Origin: JBFWQM01 sp050249455
GTDB lineage: Bacteria > Pseudomonadota > Alphaproteobacteria > MPNO01 > VGEU01
DNA: 5,710 nt
Assembly: GCA_050249455.1 (NCBI GenBank)
Contig: JBFWQM010000301.1
Span: forward strand, 1 to 5,710
Reading direction: 5' to 3'
Made by a program: the position numbers and the translations under genes. Below the pieces are notes generated by a model, which saw only the letters and a list, made by a program, of their open reading frames with translations, did not search any database and was not told the origin of the DNA. Below, in pieces: positions 5,593 to 5,710 of the stretch. The number at the start of each line of letters is the position of its first letter. Position 1 is the first letter of the stretch.

Positions 5593-5621
5593 ATCCGCGT
5601 CGCCGTCTTGACGTATCTTCT

Positions 5622-5710
5622 TCAAAGCAGGATCAGGACGAGCAGAATGGCGACGACATAGATTGGCCAGGCGCGCTCGAGCTGTCGCACGACGGCAAGC
5701 GGCGACCGCC
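5622..5710 (-). CDS. Partial gene, hydrophobic C-terminal tail, runs off the right edge
   Basis: On the minus strand an open frame enters from beyond the window and ends at TGA 5624-5622. The visible 28 residues comprise a charged stretch, RSPLAVVRQLERA, then WPIYVVAILLVLILL at the extreme C-terminus. This looks like a C-terminal membrane anchor or the last transmembrane helix of a membrane protein. About four fifths of its codons end in G or C, consistent with real coding sequence here. It is too short to name and a chance open frame is possible. If real, it is transcribed in the same direction as the peroxidase, 293 bases upstream. Confidence 0.4.
   Translation of the reverse strand, partial: RSPLAVVRQLERAWPIYVVAILLVLILL

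Larger units (their letters stand above)
5343..5621. other. Non-coding region upstream of the peroxidase gene
   Basis: Nothing here looks like a real gene. The part nearest the peroxidase (5343-5510) is GC-rich. Its open frames translate into Arg/Pro/Ala-rich, low-complexity sequence. The distal part (about 5530-5625) turns AT-rich, which fits a promoter region. I could not find a convincing -35/-10 pair on the minus strand for the peroxidase. A promoter is expected between 5364 and 5621, because the strong ribosome binding site implies expression and the upstream gene ends 293 bases away. Confidence 0.5.

Noticed and set aside
5647..5661. ATG at 5647 as a plus-strand gene start
   Set aside because: The frame stops after four codons.

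Overview
The window is GC-rich and densely coding. It is most likely from an alphaproteobacterium. That assignment rests on three weak signs: strong G/C preference at third codon positions, a CTTGAC / CTATC-type promoter, and an intergenic palindromic repeat of the kind I associate with alphaproteobacterial genomes. No rRNA or other phylogenetic marker is present, so it is an inference. I see no tRNA, rRNA, CRISPR array, transposase or phage gene.

Layout. Positions 1-104 hold a candidate promoter and ribosome binding site. A complete single-domain NAD-type malic enzyme follows (105-1838, +). A compact AT-rich promoter/operator region (about 1834-1893) leads into a MarR-family regulator (1934-2467, +, GTG start). 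Seven bases after it starts a 404-residue class A FAD monooxygenase (2475-3689, +). The regulator and monooxygenase look like a two-gene operon, probably autoregulated by the MarR protein and induced by an aromatic substrate or related ligand. The 3690-3879 gap separates convergent genes. It holds a terminator for the monooxygenase, a REP-like palindromic element, and a perfect 14-bp stem that should terminate the opposite-strand gene.

On the minus strand, 5328-3880 encodes a 482-residue bacterial member of the animal-type (myeloperoxidase/cyclooxygenase superfamily) haem peroxidases. The recognisable haem-site residues are all present and there is no visible signal peptide. Upstream of it lies a 293-bp non-coding stretch with a leader hairpin and an AT-rich island carrying a CGTTAA-N6-TTAACG palindrome. 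At the right edge, the minus strand reads as the hydrophobic C-terminal tail of a gene that runs off the window (5710-5622).

How the genes relate. The malic enzyme is central carbon metabolism (malate to pyruvate) and probably unconnected to its neighbours. The MarR/monooxygenase pair is a typical inducible oxidation module. The peroxidase is transcribed toward it and has its own terminator, so any functional link is speculative. I found no clear evidence for a wholly new system. The most interesting items are the bacterial haem peroxidase, the promoter/operator embedded at the malic-enzyme stop codon, the Asp-to-Glu change in the monooxygenase DG motif, and the small palindrome straddling the marR stop codon.
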